Source: Diaminobutyricimonas aerilata
GTDB taxonomy: Bacteria; Actinomycetota; Actinomycetes; Actinomycetales; Microbacteriaceae
Direction of reading: 5' to 3'
Length of the DNA: 64,000 bases
Assembly: GCF_002797715.1 (NCBI RefSeq)
Contig: NZ_PGFF01000001.1
Span: forward strand, 744,001-808,000
Positions 8,222 to 16,233 of this stretch are shown here, one piece after another. Both the position numbers and the translations under genes were made by a program. Within the stretch, counting starts at the first letter, position 1. Each line of letters opens with the position of its first letter. The notes beneath the pieces were generated by a model that ran no database searches, had not been told where the DNA came from, and worked only from the letters and a program-made list of their open reading frames with translations.

Positions 8222-9455
8222 CGCGCCGCCGCCCGCACCCGCAGGAAAGCAGCCGCGCAACCCGATCAGCCGCAAGCAGGTCGAGGCCGTCATCTCGCGC
8301 TCGATCGCCGGATTCGGCATCGTGTTCGGGGTCCAGACGATCCCCGTACTGCTCGGTCAGCTCGGCGAGACCATGCCGGCATGGTCCCTCATCGTCATCC
8401 CCGCGCTCTTCGGGGGGCTGCTCGTCGCCGCCGGCTTCTCGACGGCCCGGCGATGGGTGCGCGGCTCGCACGCGCTCGTCGCGCTCGCCTATCTCGGCGC
8501 CCTGCTGTCGTGGCCGCTCGCCGTCGTGCATCCCATCTCGCCGACCGAGAACCACTGGCTGTACTTCCTGCTCACCGTCGCCACGGCGACCGCGTCGATC
8601 GCCTTCTCCACGCGCATCGCCACCGTCTACCTCTTCGCGGTTCCGGTGATCTACGGCATCCTGCGGGTCACACCCGAAGGCGGCGGGGCCGCGTGGGAGC
8701 GCAGCGCCCTGGATGCGGTGTACGCGATCATCCTCGGCGGTGCGGTCATGATCATCGTGACGATGCTGCGGCAGGCGGCGAGTTCGGTGGACTCGGCGCA
8801 GGCGACCGCACTCGAGCGCTACTCGCACGCGGTGCGCCAGCACGCCACCGAGGTGGAGCGCGTGCAGGTCGATGCGATCGTGCACGACAGCGTGCTCACG
8901 ACATTGCTCTCCGCCGCCCGCGCCTACACGCCCGAGTCGCAAGCGCTCGCCGCGCAGATGGCCGAGCGCGCGATCGGGCACCTGCGCGACGCCTCGAGCA
9001 CCTCGCCGGACGACGTCGCGATGACGAGCTTCACCCGGGTGAGCGAGCGCATCGCCGACGCCGCGGCGACGATGACGCAGTCGTTCGAGGTGCACGACGA
9101 TCAGGTGCCGCATCGCGTGGTGCCCGCGCAGGTGGGCGAGTCGCTGTACTCCGCCGCAGTGCAGGCGATGGTCAACAGCGCGCAGCACGCCGGTGACGGG
9201 GTGCGGCGGTGGGTCGCGGTGCGCCCGGATGCGGATGACGGCATCGCGATCGAGGTCGGCGACGAGGGCCGCGGCTTCGACCTCGCCGAGGTGCCGACCG
9301 AACGCCTCGGCGTGCGGGTCTCGATCCTCGAGCGCGTGGCCAACGCCGGCGGGGTGGCGGAGATCGACGCGCAGCCCGGCCGCGGCGCCGTGGTGAGCAT
9401 CCGCTGGCCCGCGCTCGACGCCCCGGAGCCGGCCGTGATCGGAGGCCGCCCATGA
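8211..9455 (+). CDS. Membrane sensor histidine kinase
   Basis: 414 aa. Several hydrophobic segments occupy about 30-185 (for example SLIVIPALFGGLLVAAGF, HALVALAYLGALLSWPLAVV and AIILGGAVMIIVTML), with short loops and no large extracytoplasmic domain. A coiled linker leads to the H-box VDAIVHDSVLTTLL (His225-Asp226), then the N-box region AVQAMVNSAQHAG and the G-boxes VGDEGRGFDL, RLGVRVSILERV and QPGRGAVVSI of the ATPase domain. The H-D pattern is that of kinases that pair with NarL-type regulators. The gene starts inside the regulator gene (11-nt overlap) and its stop overlaps the next start (ATGA), so all three are translationally coupled. Confidence 0.9.
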   Translation: MRASAPPPAPAGKQPRNPISRKQVEAVISRSIAGFGIVFGVQTIPVLLGQLGETMPAWSLIVIPALFGGLLVAAGFSTARRWVRGSHALVALAYLGALLSWPLAVVHPISPTENHWLYFLLTVATATASIAFSTRIATVYLFAVPVIYGILRVTPEGGGAAWERSALDAVYAIILGGAVMIIVTMLRQAASSVDSAQATALERYSHAVRQHATEVERVQVDAIVHDSVLTTLLSAARAYTPESQALAAQMAERAIGHLRDASSTSPDDVAMTSFTRVSERIADAAATMTQSFEVHDDQVPHRVVPAQVGESLYSAAVQAMVNSAQHAGDGVRRWVAVRPDADDGIAIEVGDEGRGFDLAEVPTERLGVRVSILERVANAGGVAEIDAQPGRGAVVSIRWPALDAPEPAVIGGRP

Positions 9456-10483
9456 ACATCGGGGTACCCCGCTCGCTCATCGTCGGGATGGGGGCGCTCT
9501 TCTCGGCCTACCACGTCGTGCTCGCCCTCTACTCGATCGACATCCCGCGCGACCCCGGCCCGGTGCTGCTCGCGATCGCGATCTACGTCGTCGCGACGAC
9601 GGTGAGCCTGCTGCCGTGGGGTCCGGTGCGCATGCCGATCTGGCTCGCGGCGTTCAACGTGGCCGTGTGTGTCGCCATGGCGGTGCTCGTGACCCACGAA
9701 CTCGACCCGCTGCGTGAGGGCGGCAACGGCTACGCCACCTGGTACGTCGCCGCGATCGGCACCCTCATGACCATCACGTCGACGCGCCGGCGCCACGCGT
9801 TCGCCTGGATCGGGGTGTCGTTCCTCGCCGTGCAGACGATCGTCTGGGCCGGCTTCGGGGCGCTCGGCGGTATCGGCGTGATCGGCTCCATCTCGTGGGT
9901 GGCGGTCTCGCACATCCTCAGCAGCGGCATGGCGAAGGCCAGCCGCGACGCGCAGCGGTTCGCCGTCGCCGAGCGGGAGGCCACCGAGTGGCAGGCCGCA
10001 CAGGAGGCGCACCTCTACGAGCGGCGCTTCCGGCTCGGGCAGACGAGCACGATGGCGCTGCCGATGCTGCGCACCATCCAGGCCAGCGGGGGCGCCCTCA
10101 CCGAGGAGCAGCGGCGGGAGTGCCTCAACCTCGAGGGCGCCATCCGCGACGAGATCCGTGGACGCCGCCTGCTCAACGACGCCGTCCGCGATCAGGTGAT
10201 GGCGGCCCGGCGCCGCGGGGCGACGGTCACGCTGCTCGACGAGGGGGGCATCGACGACCTCGGCGACGACGAACTCGACCGGGTGCTCAACCGGCTCGCC
10301 ACGGCGATCGAATCCACGTCGGCCGACCGCGTCATCGCGCGCACCGTGCCGGAGGGGTCGGATGTGGCGGTCACCGTCGTCGGTCTGCGCAGCGTGGGCG
10401 ATGACAGCGCGAGCGCGCTCGGCCCGGGCTCGGAGGACGACGAGGTCGACCTGTGGCTCGAGATCAAGCGAACGCCTGACTGA
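9452..10483 (+). CDS. Degenerate kinase-like membrane protein
   Basis: 343 aa. About five transmembrane segments fill 5-165 and a cytoplasmic alpha-helical/ATPase-like region follows. The topology mirrors the preceding kinase, but I find no H-box His-Asp, no N-box Asn and no G-box glycines; the region LGQTSTMALPMLRTIQASGG sits where dimerisation helices should be, and the tail (DVAVTVVGLRSV, EVDLWLEIKR) is only reminiscent of a final ATPase strand. It may be a regulatory pseudokinase or a membrane partner of the kinase. The ATGA overlap with the kinase argues for a stoichiometric role. A strong terminator follows 20 nt after the stop. No assigned family recognised. Confidence 0.8.
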   Translation: MNIGVPRSLIVGMGALFSAYHVVLALYSIDIPRDPGPVLLAIAIYVVATTVSLLPWGPVRMPIWLAAFNVAVCVAMAVLVTHELDPLREGGNGYATWYVAAIGTLMTITSTRRRHAFAWIGVSFLAVQTIVWAGFGALGGIGVIGSISWVAVSHILSSGMAKASRDAQRFAVAEREATEWQAAQEAHLYERRFRLGQTSTMALPMLRTIQASGGALTEEQRRECLNLEGAIRDEIRGRRLLNDAVRDQVMAARRRGATVTLLDEGGIDDLGDDELDRVLNRLATAIESTSADRVIARTVPEGSDVAVTVVGLRSVGDDSASALGPGSEDDEVDLWLEIKRTPD

Positions 10484-10503
10484 CCCGCCGGCGCCGGCGA
10501 ATG

Positions 10504-10535
10504 CAGAAGGGCCGGAGTCTCCTCCGGCCCTTCTG
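10504..10535 (+). terminator. Strong hairpin terminator after kinase operon
   Basis: A perfect 14-bp stem (CAGAAGGGCCGGAG with CTCCGGCCCTTCTG) and a TCTC loop, 20 nt downstream of the pseudokinase stop. There is no long U-tract, as is usual in high-G+C actinobacteria. Confidence 0.8.
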
Positions 10536-10543
10536 AAGAATTC

Positions 10544-10580
10544 CGGGTCAGGGCGCCAACCCGAATAGCGCCCTGACCCG
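10544..10580. terminator. Second strong hairpin, possible bidirectional terminator
   Basis: A perfect 13-bp stem (CGGGTCAGGGCGC with GCGCCCTGACCCG) around an 11-nt loop, only 8 nt after the first hairpin. With the first it would block read-through from both the kinase operon and the leftward carboxylase operon. It could also be part of a small structured RNA. Confidence 0.6.
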
Positions 10581-10871
10581 CCCCCAATGCATCGGCCCGC
10601 TTACCCTAGTCGGCCGACGACTGGTGGTGTACCTCCAAAGAGAGACACCTAGCGAGATCAATAATGCAGGGGCGCGGGCGTTTCGCAAAGTCATCATTTC
10701 GGGGGACAAGGCGTGAAATCGCTGTCGCGCCTTCCGCATCGGCGCGCGAGCCGGTTCTCTCCGCGACGGATCGCCGGGGTACGCCGCATATCTTGCAACG
10801 GATTTCATGGTGCCCACAGCGTAGAACGAGCGTTTCAGTTGCGCCCGCTACGGATCGCGTCGGGAGCGCGT

Positions 10872-11087
10872 TCAGCCGAACGAGCGCCAGGCTCCGGGGC
10901 CGGGCATGAGCGGCGTGCGCAGCACACGCTGGTTGCGTTCCCAGGCGCTCACCGATCGCTCGGCCACGGGCTGTCGCCCGTTCGCCGCCTCCTCGAGCGC
11001 GGCGGCCATGACCGCGATGACCGCGGCCTGCTCCTCCGGCGTCGGCGAACCGCGCCGGATCCGCACGTACGGGCGCTCGTCGGTCAC
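10872..11087 (-). CDS. accE: Acyl-CoA carboxylase epsilon subunit
   Basis: 71 aa. [20 protein letters not shown] is the signature of the small actinobacterial epsilon subunits (compare AccE5), followed by a variable middle and the tail [25 protein letters not shown], typical of the family. It stabilises and stimulates the alpha-beta carboxylase. Its GTG start overlaps the beta-subunit stop by 4 nt (GTGA), so expression is coupled to the beta subunit. Confidence 0.92.
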   Translation of the reverse strand: MTDERPYVRIRRGSPTPEEQAAVIAVMAAALEEAANGRQPVAERSVSAWERNQRVLRTPLMPGPGAWRSFG

Positions 11088-12685
11088 AGCGGGATGTTCC
11101 CGTGCTTCTTGGCGGGCAGGCTCGCGCGCTTCGTGCGCAGGGCACGCAACGCCTTCACGATCGCCACCCGCGTCGCGGCCGGCTCGATCACGCCGTCGAG
11201 CTCGCCGCGTTCGGCGGCGAGGAACGGGCTCGCGACGTTGTAGGTGTATTCGTTGGCGAGCTTCGTGCGCACCGCCGCCACATCCTCACCGGCCTGCTCC
11301 GCCGCGCGCAGCTCGTTGCGGTAGAGGATGTTGACCGCGCCCTGACCGCCCATGACGGCGATCTCGGCGGTCGGCCAGGCGAAGTTGAGGTCCGCGCCGA
11401 GCTGCTTGGAGCCCATGACGATGTAGGCGCCGCCGTACGCCTTGCGCGTGATGACCGTGACGAGCGGCACGGTCGCCTCGGCGTACGCGTAGAGCAGCTT
11501 CGCGCCGCGTCGGATGACGCCCGTCCACTCCTGGTCGGTGCCGGGCAGATATCCGGGCACGTCGACGAGCGTGAGGATCGGGATGCTGAACGCGTCGCAG
11601 AAGCGCACGAAACGGGCCGCCTTCTCGCCCGCGTCGATGTTGAGCGTGCCCGCCATCGCGTTCGGCTGGTTGGCGATGACGCCGACCGAGCGTCCCTCGA
11701 CCCGGGCGAACCCGATGACGATGTTCGGGGCGAACAGCGGCTGCACCTCGAGGAACGAGCCCTCGTCGACGACGCCGTCGATCACGGTCTTGACGTCGTA
11801 GGGCTGGTTCGGCGAATCGGGGATGATCGAGTTGAGTTTGCGGTCGGCGTCGGTGATCTCGAGCTCGACCTCGCTCGCGTACGCGGGCAGCTCGGCGAGG
11901 TTGTTGTCGGGCAGGTAGGCGAGCAGGGTGCGGGCGTAGTCGAGCGCGTCGTCCTCGTCGCTCGCGAGGTAGTGCGCGACGCCCGAGGTGCGGTTGTGGG
12001 TGAGCGCGCCGCCGAGCTCCTCCATACCGACGTCCTCACCGGTCACGGTCTTGATCACGTCGGGTCCGGTGACGAACATCTGGCTCGTCTTGTCGACCAT
12101 GATCACGAAGTCGGTGAGCGCCGGGGAGTATACGGCGCCGCCCGCTGCGGGACCGCACACGATCGAGATCTGCGGGATGACGCCGGATGCGGCGGTGTTG
12201 CGGCGGAAGATCTCGCCGTACTTGCCGAGGGCGACGACGCCCTCCTGGATGCGGGCTCCGCCGGAGTCGAGGATGCCGATGATCGGCACGCCCGTCTTGA
12301 GGGCGAGCTCCATCACCTTGATGATCTTCTCGCCGGCGACCTCGCCGAGCGAGCCGCCGAAGATCGTGAAGTCCTGCGAGTAGACGGCCACCTGGCGTCC
12401 GTGGATGGTGCCGGTGCCGGTGACGACGGCGTCGCCGTAGGGGCGCTTGTTCTCCATCCCGAACGCGTGCGTGCGGTGCCGCACGAACTCGTCGAGCTCG
12501 ACGAAGGAGCCGTGGTCGAGCAGCTTCTCGATCCGCTCCCGGGCGGTCATCTTGCCCTTGGCGTGCTGCTTCTGGATCGCCGCCTCACCACTCGCGGTGA
12601 CCGCCTCGTGGTATCGCTGCTTGAGGTCGGCGAGCTTTCCCGCGGTGGTCGACAGGTCGGATTCGGCGCGGTCGTCGGCAGTCAC
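11084..12685 (-). CDS. accD: Acyl-CoA carboxylase beta (carboxyltransferase) subunit
   Basis: 533 aa, the expected size for AccD5/PccB-type subunits. Two crotonase-like halves are visible. The first has [27 protein letters not shown] and [17 protein letters not shown] with the oxyanion-hole glycines. The second has [29 protein letters not shown] and [15 protein letters not shown]. It transfers the carboxyl group from biotin to acetyl- or propionyl-CoA. In operon with epsilon. GTG start at 12685, with a TAGAGT -10 ending 6 nt upstream, so probably leaderless. The acyl-CoA specificity (acetyl versus propionyl) is not resolved. Confidence 0.95.
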   Translation of the reverse strand: MTADDRAESDLSTTAGKLADLKQRYHEAVTASGEAAIQKQHAKGKMTARERIEKLLDHGSFVELDEFVRHRTHAFGMENKRPYGDAVVTGTGTIHGRQVAVYSQDFTIFGGSLGEVAGEKIIKVMELALKTGVPIIGILDSGGARIQEGVVALGKYGEIFRRNTAASGVIPQISIVCGPAAGGAVYSPALTDFVIMVDKTSQMFVTGPDVIKTVTGEDVGMEELGGALTHNRTSGVAHYLASDEDDALDYARTLLAYLPDNNLAELPAYASEVELEITDADRKLNSIIPDSPNQPYDVKTVIDGVVDEGSFLEVQPLFAPNIVIGFARVEGRSVGVIANQPNAMAGTLNIDAGEKAARFVRFCDAFSIPILTLVDVPGYLPGTDQEWTGVIRRGAKLLYAYAEATVPLVTVITRKAYGGAYIVMGSKQLGADLNFAWPTAEIAVMGGQGAVNILYRNELRAAEQAGEDVAAVRTKLANEYTYNVASPFLAAERGELDGVIEPAATRVAIVKALRALRTKRASLPAKKHGNIPL

Positions 12686-12691
12686 CGGTTC

Positions 12692-12697
12692 ACTCTA
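12692..12697 (-). promoter_or_regulatory. -10 hexamer TAGAGT of accD operon, leaderless
   Basis: Minus-strand TAGAGT separated by 6 nt from the GTG start of the carboxyltransferase gene. Confidence 0.5.
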
Positions 12698-12830
12698 CCC
12701 AGCAACCAACCGGCCGGACCGTTGTGGGACATCCACAGAAACGGTCGGCCCGGCTTGCAGATCACCGATTCGTCGCCGCACGGTCGCCGCCAGTTCACCC
12801 GGGGGCCATCAAGGCGGCGGGAGCCGCTCC

Positions 12831-12836
12831 TAGCGT
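12831..12836 (+). promoter_or_regulatory. -10 hexamer TAGCGT of sialic-acid-like operon
   Basis: TAGCGT ends 9 nt before the ATG of the 8-codon ORF at 12846 and 32 nt before the likely TTG start of the neuA-like gene. The transcript would therefore start just ahead of the short ORF. Confidence 0.4.
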
Positions 12837-12845
12837 GACCTGATC

Positions 12846-12872
12846 ATGCAGTGCAACCGGAGAACGCGTTGA
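12846..12872 (+). CDS. Possible 8-codon leader peptide coupled to the neuA-like gene
   Basis: ATG CAG TGC AAC CGG AGA ACG CGT TGA encodes MQCNRRTR. Its stop overlaps the TTG start of the following gene (TTGA), and the -10 at 12831-12836 would start RNA right before its ATG. The overlap geometry suggests translational coupling. This is inferred from arrangement only; an 8-codon ORF can occur by chance. Confidence 0.3.
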   Translation: MQCNRRTR

Positions 12873-14068
12873 GCGTCGTCGCCGTCATCCCGGCCCGCGG
12901 TGGCTCGAAGGGCGTGCCCGGCAAGAACCTCCGCCGGATCGGCGGGGTGCCGCTCGTGGCCCGCGCCGTCTCCGCCGCACATGCCACCCCGGGGATCGAC
13001 CGGGTGCTCGTCTCGACCGACGACACCGCCATCGCGGCGGTCGCCCGCGCCGCCGGCGCCGAGATCATCGAGCGACCTGCGGAACTCGCGGGGGACACCG
13101 CGAGCTCCGAGTCCGCGCTGCTGCACGCGCTCGATCAGCTCGACGAGCAGCCGCGGATCCTCGTGTTCCTGCAGGCCACCTCGCCGTTCATCGATCCCGA
13201 CGAGCTCGCCGCCGCCGTCGCGCGGGTGCGGGCCGGCGAAGCGGACGTCGTCTTCTCGGCATTCGAGACCTACGCCTTCCTCTGGCGCATCGAGGACGGT
13301 GTCGCGACCGGGGTGAACCACGATGCGGCGACGCGCCCACGGCGTCAGGACCGAGAGCCGCACTTCCAGGAGACCGGCGCCTTCTACGTCATGGACGCCG
13401 CCGGATTCCGCGAGGCGGGGCACCGCTTCTTCGGTCGCGTCGCGGTCGCCGTGACCGACGCCCGCCGATCGCTCGAGATCGACGACCTCGGCGAGCTCGA
13501 GCTCGCGACGGCGCTCGCCCCGGTGCTCGACGCACCGCAGGATGCGATCGACGTCGACGCGCTCGTCACCGACTTCGACGGCGTGCACACCGACGACCGG
13601 GTGCACCTCGACCGCGACGGGCACGAGTTCGTCACCGCGAGCCGCTCCGACGGGTACGGCATCGAGCAGCTCCGCCGCGCCGGCATCCCCGTGCTCGTGC
13701 TGTCGAAGGAGACGGACGGCGTCGTCGCCGCCCGCGCCCGCAAGCTCGGCATCGACGTCGTGCAAGGGCTCGACGAGAAGACGGCGGCGCTGCGCGCCTG
13801 GATCGCCGAGCACGGGCTCGACCCGCAGCGCATCGCCTATCTCGGCAACGACGTCAACGACCTCGGCTGCCTCGCCGAGGTGGGCTGGCCGCTCGCGGTC
13901 GCCGACGCCCACCCGCGGGTCATCGCGGCGGCTCGCATCGTGCTGACCCGTCGGGGCGGTCACGGCGCGGTCCGCGAGGCGGCCGATCGCATCCTGTTGT
14001 CCCTCGCCGAGGCGAGCGGTACCGGCGAGCGCACGCTCGCGTCATCCACAGAGAGGGAACGACCATGA
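12869..14068 (+). CDS. CMP-sialic-acid-synthase-like cytidylyltransferase fused to KdsC-type HAD phosphatase
   Basis: 399 aa. The N-terminal nucleotidyltransferase (1 to about 225) opens with VVAVIPARGGSKGVPGKNL and has LQATSPF, as in NeuA/KdsB-like CMP-sugar synthases. The C-terminal HAD domain (about 230-385) has TDFDGVHTDD, the KdsC-type DxDGVxTDG box, VLSKETDGVVAARARKLGI and YLGNDVNDLGCL. Such fusions activate a nonulosonate to its CMP form and may dephosphorylate the 9-phosphate precursor. TTG 12869 is preferred for its GGAG site 6 nt upstream; in-frame GTG 12851 lacks one. The next gene (neuB-like) overlaps by 4 nt. The module lies between accD and birA, which are neighbours in mycobacteria. 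Confidence 0.85.
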   Translation: MSVVAVIPARGGSKGVPGKNLRRIGGVPLVARAVSAAHATPGIDRVLVSTDDTAIAAVARAAGAEIIERPAELAGDTASSESALLHALDQLDEQPRILVFLQATSPFIDPDELAAAVARVRAGEADVVFSAFETYAFLWRIEDGVATGVNHDAATRPRRQDREPHFQETGAFYVMDAAGFREAGHRFFGRVAVAVTDARRSLEIDDLGELELATALAPVLDAPQDAIDVDALVTDFDGVHTDDRVHLDRDGHEFVTASRSDGYGIEQLRRAGIPVLVLSKETDGVVAARARKLGIDVVQGLDEKTAALRAWIAEHGLDPQRIAYLGNDVNDLGCLAEVGWPLAVADAHPRVIAAARIVLTRRGGHGAVREAADRILLSLAEASGTGERTLASSTERERP

Positions 14069-14937
14069 CCATCTCCATCGGCGGAATCCCGGTCGGCGAC
14101 GGCCACCCCGTCTACGTCATCGCCGAGATCGGCCTCAACCACAACGGCTCGGTCGACCTCGCCAAGCAGCTCATCGACGTCGCGGCGGACTCGGGCGCGC
14201 AAGCGGTCAAGTTCCAGAAGCGCACGCCGGAGCTGTCGACCCCCGAGCACATGAAGGCGACCATCCGCGAGACGCCGTGGGGGTCGATGAGCTACCTCGA
14301 CTACAAGCGGCGCATCGAGTTCGACCGCGACCAGTACATCGAGATCGGCGACTACGCGACGCTGCGCGGCATGCAGTGGTTCGCGTCGCCGTGGGACGAG
14401 CCGTCGGTCGACTTCCTCGAGGACCTCAACGTGGTCGCCCACAAGGTCGCGTCCGCGTCGGTGACCGACCTCGGTCTGCTGCGCGCGCTCGCCGCGACGG
14501 GCAAGCCGATCATCCTCTCCACCGGCATGTCGACGCTCGAGCAGATCGACGTGGCCGTCGACACGCTCGGGACCGACAAGCTCGTGCTGCTGCACGCCAC
14601 CTCGACCTACCCGCTGCCGCCCGAGGAGGCGAACCTGCGCACCATCACGACGCTCCAGGCGCGCTACCCCGGTGTCCCCGTCGGCTACTCGGGTCACGAG
14701 CGCGGTCTGCAGATCTCGCTCGCGGCGGTCGCGCTCGGTGCCGTGGCGGTCGAACGCCACATCACCCTCGACCGCACCATGTGGGGTTCCGACCACGCCG
14801 CGTCGCTCGAGCCGCAGGGCTTCGAGCACCTCGTGCGCGACATCCGCATCATCGGCGAAGCCCTCGGCGACGGCGTGAAGCGCGTCTTCCCGGGAGAGCT
14901 CGCCCCGCAGGCGAAGCTGCGTCGCGTCCCCGCGTGA
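14065..14937 (+). CDS. N-acetylneuraminate-synthase-family protein lacking SAF domain
   Basis: 290 aa. This is the NeuB TIM-barrel: VYVIAEIGLNHNGSVDLAK, AVKFQKRTPEL, FASPWDEPSVDFLE, ILSTGMSTLEQID, GYSGHERGLQ and VERHITLDRTMWGSDHAASLEP. NeuB enzymes condense phosphoenolpyruvate with N-acetylmannosamine or a related sugar to give a nonulosonic acid. Full-length NeuB is about 340-350 aa with a C-terminal antifreeze-like SAF domain that caps the partner active site; here the protein ends at the barrel, so the substrate or oligomeric form may differ. It starts with an ATGA overlap with the synthase gene. Confidence 0.87.
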   Translation: MTISIGGIPVGDGHPVYVIAEIGLNHNGSVDLAKQLIDVAADSGAQAVKFQKRTPELSTPEHMKATIRETPWGSMSYLDYKRRIEFDRDQYIEIGDYATLRGMQWFASPWDEPSVDFLEDLNVVAHKVASASVTDLGLLRALAATGKPIILSTGMSTLEQIDVAVDTLGTDKLVLLHATSTYPLPPEEANLRTITTLQARYPGVPVGYSGHERGLQISLAAVALGAVAVERHITLDRTMWGSDHAASLEPQGFEHLVRDIRIIGEALGDGVKRVFPGELAPQAKLRRVPA

Positions 14938-14962
14938 GCGGCGGAGCAGAGGGATCGCGCGC

Positions 14963-16198
14963 GTGAGAGTGCTGGTGATCGCGGACTCCGACTCCTACAT
15001 CAAGTGGGGGGCGGCGGTGCTGCAGCGCATGCCGGGGGAGTGGAGCACCGATTTCGTGGTGCTCGCGACCCCGGTGCAGCCGAGCAGCGACCAGCTCGAC
15101 GCGGCGCTCGCCGGCACCCGCCTCGCGGGCACCCCGGTGCCGGTGCTCGAACTCGACGAGATCGCCCGCCGCGCGGCGGCACGGCGACCGGATGTGGTGC
15201 TGCTGTCGCTGCGCGGCCCGGTGCAGCGTGTGGTCATCCGGGCCATCATGGCCGCGACGGTCACCCGGCGACCGGTGTTCGTCACGGGTCTTCCCGGGAT
15301 TTCGATCCCGGCGAACCGGCTCGCGCTGTCGTTCCGGTCGCAGACCGACCTCGTGCTGCTGCACAGCATCCGCGAGGTGCGCGAGTTCGCGGCCCTCGCG
15401 CACGAGATGGGCATCGAGCAGGAGTTCGCGCTCGCCACCCTGCCGTTCCTGCCCGAACGCCGCACGCTCGAGCGGTCCGGGGACGACATCGTCTTCGCGG
15501 CCCAGGCGAAGGTTCCGCGCACGAAGGACGACCGCATGCTGCTGCTCGGCTGGCTCGCCGAGACCGCGCGGCGTCATCCGCACCGGCGCGTGGTGCTCAA
15601 GCTGCGCGGACGGGTGGGGGAGCCGCAGACGCACGCGGAGCAGTTCCCGTTCGATGCGCTGCTCGACGAGCTGCCGGATGCGCCGCCGAACCTCGTGGTC
15701 GCGACCGGTCCGATGTCGGAGTACCTCCAGCGCGCGGCCGGGCTCGTGACGATCAGCTCGACCGCGGCGATCGAGGCCGCCGCGCTCGGCGTGCCGGTGC
15801 TCGCCCTCGACGACTTCGGGGTGGGGCGGCGGCAGATCAACCTCGTCTTCGAGGGCAGCGGCCTGCTCGGCGACCACGAGGCGCTGCTCGCGGCGGACTT
15901 CCGCCTGCCGCGGGAGGACTGGCTCGAGGACAACTACTTCCACCCGGCCGAGCGCGACGACTGGGTCGCGGCGATCGAGAGCGTCGTGGACCGCAGAGCG
16001 GCGGTCGACCTGCCGCTGCGGCGGCAGTACGCCGGACGGCTCGGCGGACCGCTCCGGCACGTCTGGGACCGCAAACGCGCGCTCGGCGACCACGATCACA
16101 CTCTCTCGGGCCACCTCGTGATGTTCGTCGGCCGGCCCGCCCGTCGCGCGGTGCTCGCGCTGCACGCGATGCGTCGCCGGGTGCGCTCCGCCGCCTGA
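14963..16198 (+). CDS. DUF6716-like putative glycosyltransferase of the sialic-acid-like operon
   Basis: 411 aa. It looks like a GT-B-fold protein: an N-terminal Rossmann start (RVLVIADSDSYIKWGAAVL), DVVLLSLRGPVQRVVIRAIM, then a C-terminal nucleotide-site-like stretch SSTAAIEAAALGVPVLALDDFGVG, as in CDP/CMP-sugar-using transferases. No signal peptide or membrane span. It matches what I remember of DUF6716 proteins that accompany NeuA/NeuB-like genes in Microbacteriaceae. It is the natural candidate for transferring the CMP-activated sugar made by its neighbours, but this is inferred from context. GTG start at 14963, 25 nt after the neuB-like stop, with AGAGGGATC upstream. Confidence 0.72.
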   Translation: MRVLVIADSDSYIKWGAAVLQRMPGEWSTDFVVLATPVQPSSDQLDAALAGTRLAGTPVPVLELDEIARRAAARRPDVVLLSLRGPVQRVVIRAIMAATVTRRPVFVTGLPGISIPANRLALSFRSQTDLVLLHSIREVREFAALAHEMGIEQEFALATLPFLPERRTLERSGDDIVFAAQAKVPRTKDDRMLLLGWLAETARRHPHRRVVLKLRGRVGEPQTHAEQFPFDALLDELPDAPPNLVVATGPMSEYLQRAAGLVTISSTAAIEAAALGVPVLALDDFGVGRRQINLVFEGSGLLGDHEALLAADFRLPREDWLEDNYFHPAERDDWVAAIESVVDRRAAVDLPLRRQYAGRLGGPLRHVWDRKRALGDHDHTLSGHLVMFVGRPARRAVLALHAMRRRVRSAA

Positions 16199-16221
16199 TG
16201 CCGGCGCGCGCCGGCGCGGCC

Positions 16222-16227
16222 TAGCCT
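16222..16227 (+). promoter_or_regulatory. -10 hexamer TAGCCT of birA, leaderless
   Basis: TAGCCT ends 6 nt before ATG 16234; no Shine-Dalgarno is visible, which favours leaderless translation and the 16234 start over GTG 16228. Confidence 0.5.
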
Positions 16228-16233
16228 GTGAGC

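Larger units (their letters stand above)
10484..10871. other. 388-bp non-coding region between convergent operons
   Basis: Holds two strong stem-loops (10504-10535 and 10544-10580), then a less GC-rich stretch around 10610-10720 with no convincing ORF. A TAGGGT hexamer on the minus strand (10603-10608) could drive a short leftward transcript through both hairpins. Candidate ORFs here (for example minus 10548-10817) look like shadows. Confidence 0.6.

Noticed and set aside
10606-11145. 179-codon minus-strand frame over the spacer and accE
   Set aside because: It overlaps the well-supported epsilon subunit in another frame and shows no family features.
12851-14068. GTG 12851 as start of the neuA-like gene
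   Set aside because: It has no ribosome-binding site; TTG 12869 has GGAG at good spacing and matches family N-termini. Not fully excluded.
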